Positions 61,802 to 64,000 of a stretch of DNA of 64,000 nucleotides are shown in pieces (positions within the stretch are counted from its first letter, which is position 1; every line of letters begins with the position of its first letter). The notes under the pieces are model-generated. The model made no database searches and had not been told where the DNA came from. It worked only from the letters and a program-made list of their open reading frames with translations. The translations under genes were made by a program, and so were the position numbers. Source of the stretch: G963677185 sp963677185 (GTDB lineage Bacteria; Bacillota; Syntrophomonadia; Syntrophomonadales; Syntrophomonadaceae); NCBI GenBank assembly GCA_963677185.1, contig OY781889.1:3038001-3102000 (forward strand). Direction: 5' to 3'.

Positions 61802-62950
61802 TTAGATTACCTGGGCAATCTTGTCCAATTCTTCAGCCACACTGTTCAGTTCTTCAACCTGGGCGGTCACTTCTTCAGTGGCAGCAGCCTGTTCTTCGCT
61901 GGCACGCATGGTGGCCGTGCTGTTCTTAATGGTTTCTTCAATTTTCACCCTTATTTGATCGGTCAGACCGCGGATCTTGGATACGGTTTCCTTGGATTCA
62001 TCCGACAGCTTCCTGATTTCTTCAGCAACTACGCCGAATCCCCGGCCAGCTTCGCCTGCACGGGCCGCTTCGATGGCTGCGTTCAGTCCAAGCATCTTGG
62101 TTTCCTCGGCTATCTGCTTGATAAAGTTAAGAATGCCGTTTATATCTTCGGACAGTTTAGCTATCTCCTGCACATTGGCATTGAGATTCTGCTCGCTGCT
62201 GTTGATTTCAAATGCTGAAGCAGCTAATTCTTCGGTCGCGGCAGCAATCTGGCTCATGCCTTCATGCATGTTCACCGACATGTTCCGCACCTTCACCGCC
62301 ATGCGCTTGGGAGTGGCAATACCGAAAGTGCCAATTATTTCGGTGGGATCCTCGTCGTCATACAACGGGAAATTGCCGACCAGACATACTTCGCCATAGA
62401 CTGAAGCATCGATCTCTTTTACCATGGCCTTTCTTTCCCTGATGGTGATTGCCGCAACCCCGGTTTCCAGGAATTTATCTCCAACTTTAACCGCTGGCAA
62501 ATCAAAGCGCTGATCTCCGTAGCGATGGGTAAACGCTTCTGTACTGGTAATATATATGAATGCTCCATCACTGAAAACCTGTGAAATTATCTGGGCTATG
62601 GTGTCAAATGCAACTGCCAGTGGAGTCACCCGTCGAATTGCAACAATTAAAGCTCCGACAATTTCATTATTTTCTTCAATTGGCAGGGCGGTTATTTTCA
62701 GGCGGCGCCCATAAACGCTGGCCGGAACCTTGTCTGTCAAAGTGGAGCGGGACTTCATGGCTTTGGCTGCGACTCCTTCAGGATTAACACTATCGCCTTC
62801 TTTAAACACATTGAGCGGTGCCGAAGCGGAATCATACACCCATTCATAAACATCGCCCTTCACAACCGCCGCAAGAGCTCCTTGCGGGAAATTTTCAATA
62901 AACATGGGCGCAAGCACCTTAAAAGCTTCTGCAGTAGATAAGTTAACCAT
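61802..62950 (-). CDS. Cytoplasmic methyl-accepting chemotaxis protein
   Basis: A 382-residue chemoreceptor without membrane helices. The N-terminal ~225 residues form one or two small sensor modules (GALAAVVKGDVYEWVYD, RRLKITALPIEENNEIVGALIV, EVCLVGNFPLYDDEDPTEIIGTFGIA, a PAS/cache-like ending). The C-terminal signalling hairpin holds the tip EETKMLGLNAAIEAARAGE and GFGVVAEEIRKLSDES. The coiled coil is short and stops soon after the tip. It is the third gene of cheY-cheW-mcp; the ligand is unknown. Confidence 0.9.
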   Translation of the reverse strand: MVNLSTAEAFKVLAPMFIENFPQGALAAVVKGDVYEWVYDSASAPLNVFKEGDSVNPEGVAAKAMKSRSTLTDKVPASVYGRRLKITALPIEENNEIVGALIVAIRRVTPLAVAFDTIAQIISQVFSDGAFIYITSTEAFTHRYGDQRFDLPAVKVGDKFLETGVAAITIRERKAMVKEIDASVYGEVCLVGNFPLYDDEDPTEIIGTFGIATPKRMAVKVRNMSVNMHEGMSQIAAATEELAASAFEINSSEQNLNANVQEIAKLSEDINGILNFIKQIAEETKMLGLNAAIEAARAGEAGRGFGVVAEEIRKLSDESKETVSKIRGLTDQIRVKIEETIKNSTATMRASEEQAAATEEVTAQVEELNSVAEELDKIAQVI

Positions 62951-63041
62951 TATTATTCCCCTTTCCCAATCACGATTTTATCCATATTTATACCTCTGTG
63001 GACGCTTGAACATTCTGCGCAGCGGTGTTCACATCAATATC

Positions 63042-63473
63042 TCAGTGCACTGCACAGACATGATCAATATCCAGCAAGATTACTATCTTGTTTTCCAGCC
63101 GGGCCACTCCCATTAGAAAATCCTGGTTGACAGCAACCGATAACTGCTCCGGCTCCACCAGTATGTCAGAAGACAGGGTCAAGACCTCTGATACCTCGTC
63201 AACTACCAGCGCCACCTTTTGATTATTGGCATCCACCACCAGAATCCGGCTGTTATCGGTTAATTCAGATGCCTGATTGATTAAAAACTTTTTAAGATCC
63301 ATGACTGACAAAACCATGCCCCTGATATTGGTTATCCCTAGAACGTAGTCCTGGGTCCTGGGCAGGTTCGTAATCGCTGGAACCCTTAGAATCTCCTGCA
63401 CCTGAGCAATCGATATTGCGTATTCTTCGCCGCCGACATAAAACTGTACTACTTGCATATCTGTTCCATCCAT
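63042..63473 (-). CDS. cheW: Chemotaxis coupling protein CheW
   Basis: A 143-residue CheW: VVQFYVGGEEYAISIAQVQEILR, ITNLPRTQDYVLGITNIRG and KVALVVDEVSEVLTL are the usual features. It links receptors to the CheA kinase. GGAGGG lies 7 bases before the ATG. It sits between cheY and the receptor gene. Confidence 0.94.
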   Translation of the reverse strand: MDGTDMQVVQFYVGGEEYAISIAQVQEILRVPAITNLPRTQDYVLGITNIRGMVLSVMDLKKFLINQASELTDNSRILVVDANNQKVALVVDEVSEVLTLSSDILVEPEQLSVAVNQDFLMGVARLENKIVILLDIDHVCAVH

Positions 63474-63563
63474 CTTTCAACCCTCCTGTAAATCACATTA
63501 CTTAACTAATTACTTAAACGGCCGATGCTTTTCCGTTACAACTCCTCTACCAAATAGTCGCCT

Positions 63564-63944
63564 TCAGGATAGTGAATCACCTTCCTTGCTCTCCGGCTTG
63601 TGAGCCGCCTTTTCAACCAGCTCGGCAAACTGATCCAAATCAATGGGTTTCAGCAGGCAATCGGCGCCAAGCTCGTTAACCTTCACCAGATCTTCCATGC
63701 ATTCGTCGTATGCGGTCATAAGAATAAACGAAGCCGCGGAATTTCTGCGGGTTTTCTTCAGCAAATCCATCCCTGACAGGCCATTCATATGAATATCAGA
63801 AATGATAAGGTCCATCTCCAGGAAATCTCTAACCATGGCTTCGCTGGCTGTATCCATTTCAGTAACGGAATGGCCGTGATCCCTTAAAAATTCCGCCAGG
63901 CAGATCCTGGTCTCATAATCATCTTCAATCAGTAGAATTTGCAT
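63564..63944 (-). CDS. CheY-like single-domain response regulator
   Basis: A 126-residue receiver domain: IEDDYETR (acidic pair), DLIISDIHMNGLSGMDLL (phospho-acceptor D) and CLLKPIDLDQFAELV (conserved lysine). No output domain. GAGGTAG precedes the ATG. It is the first visible gene of the chemotaxis run, so a CheY role is likely, although such receivers also act in other phosphorelays. Confidence 0.88.
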   Translation of the reverse strand: MQILLIEDDYETRICLAEFLRDHGHSVTEMDTASEAMVRDFLEMDLIISDIHMNGLSGMDLLKKTRRNSAASFILMTAYDECMEDLVKVNELGADCLLKPIDLDQFAELVEKAAHKPESKEGDSLS

Positions 63945-64000
63945 TTGCTTCTACCTCGATTTACAAATTATCTTTTGTCCTAATTAAACGCAAAAAGCGT

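Overview
The window looks like a chromosomal segment of a spore-former-type or syntrophic clostridium (Bacillota, Clostridia; Syntrophomonas-like at a guess). The pointers are strong AGGAGG-type ribosome binding sites, an IspH-ribosomal protein S1 fusion, type 2 IPP isomerase, SLH-domain surface proteins, a PMCA-like Ca2+-ATPase next to TerD genes, ComEA, and a two-gene SufC/SufB-like Fe-S system. The species assignment is inference.

Layout. 1-3200: end of a trmK gene, a TrpB2-type tryptophan synthase beta chain and a secreted class 3 lipase, all on the minus strand. 3342-6359: a TPP-riboswitch operon for a thiamine-binding protein and a ThiXYZ-type precursor importer. 6379-8006: a stalk-domain protein coupled to folE. 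8031-10166: a membrane histidine kinase and a LytTR response regulator. 10200-24190: two operons of large surface proteins (SLH proteins, a protein with twenty 84-residue repeats, an FG-GAP/fibronectin protein). Each operon is preceded by the same promoter carrying three 16-bp direct repeats at an exact 21-bp period, which I read as the binding sites of the neighbouring LytTR regulator. 24281-39385: mostly housekeeping genes: exonuclease VII, tRNA-Val, comEA, fni, mobA, fmdB, ispH-rpsA, plsC, cmk, an arginine-agmatine-putrescine-spermidine pathway (pdaD, speE, speB), a LysR regulator and the SufBC-like pair.

39727-53459 is a tellurite-resistance-type (Ter) stress island. It has three TerD proteins, a TerD domain fused to a beta-helix-like domain, a Ca2+-ATPase, a Ser/Thr kinase with zinc ribbon, two vWA proteins, an AIM24/TIGR00266 protein, a HAD phosphatase, two phosphoribosyltransferase-like proteins and a Fur regulator. 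No TerC gene is present; the calcium pump occupies the membrane-transport position.

53621-59938 is a complete, visibly AT-rich type II-C CRISPR-Cas system: cas9 (1127 aa), cas1, cas2, an array of 21 repeats and 20 spacers, an intrinsic terminator closing the array, and a tracrRNA gene on the opposite strand in front of cas9. The tracrRNA promoter is near perfect, and the transcript carries two tandem anti-repeats instead of one. 60236-63944: a MinD/ParA-like protein whose P-loop lacks the usual lysine, then a cheY-cheW-mcp operon.

Most notable points: the LytTR-type operator triplets shared by two surface-protein operons; the double anti-repeat tracrRNA; two genes (fni and the Ca2+-ATPase) whose conserved N-termini can only start at ATC or ATT codons; the TerD-beta-helix fusion; and a small dispersed palindromic repeat family.
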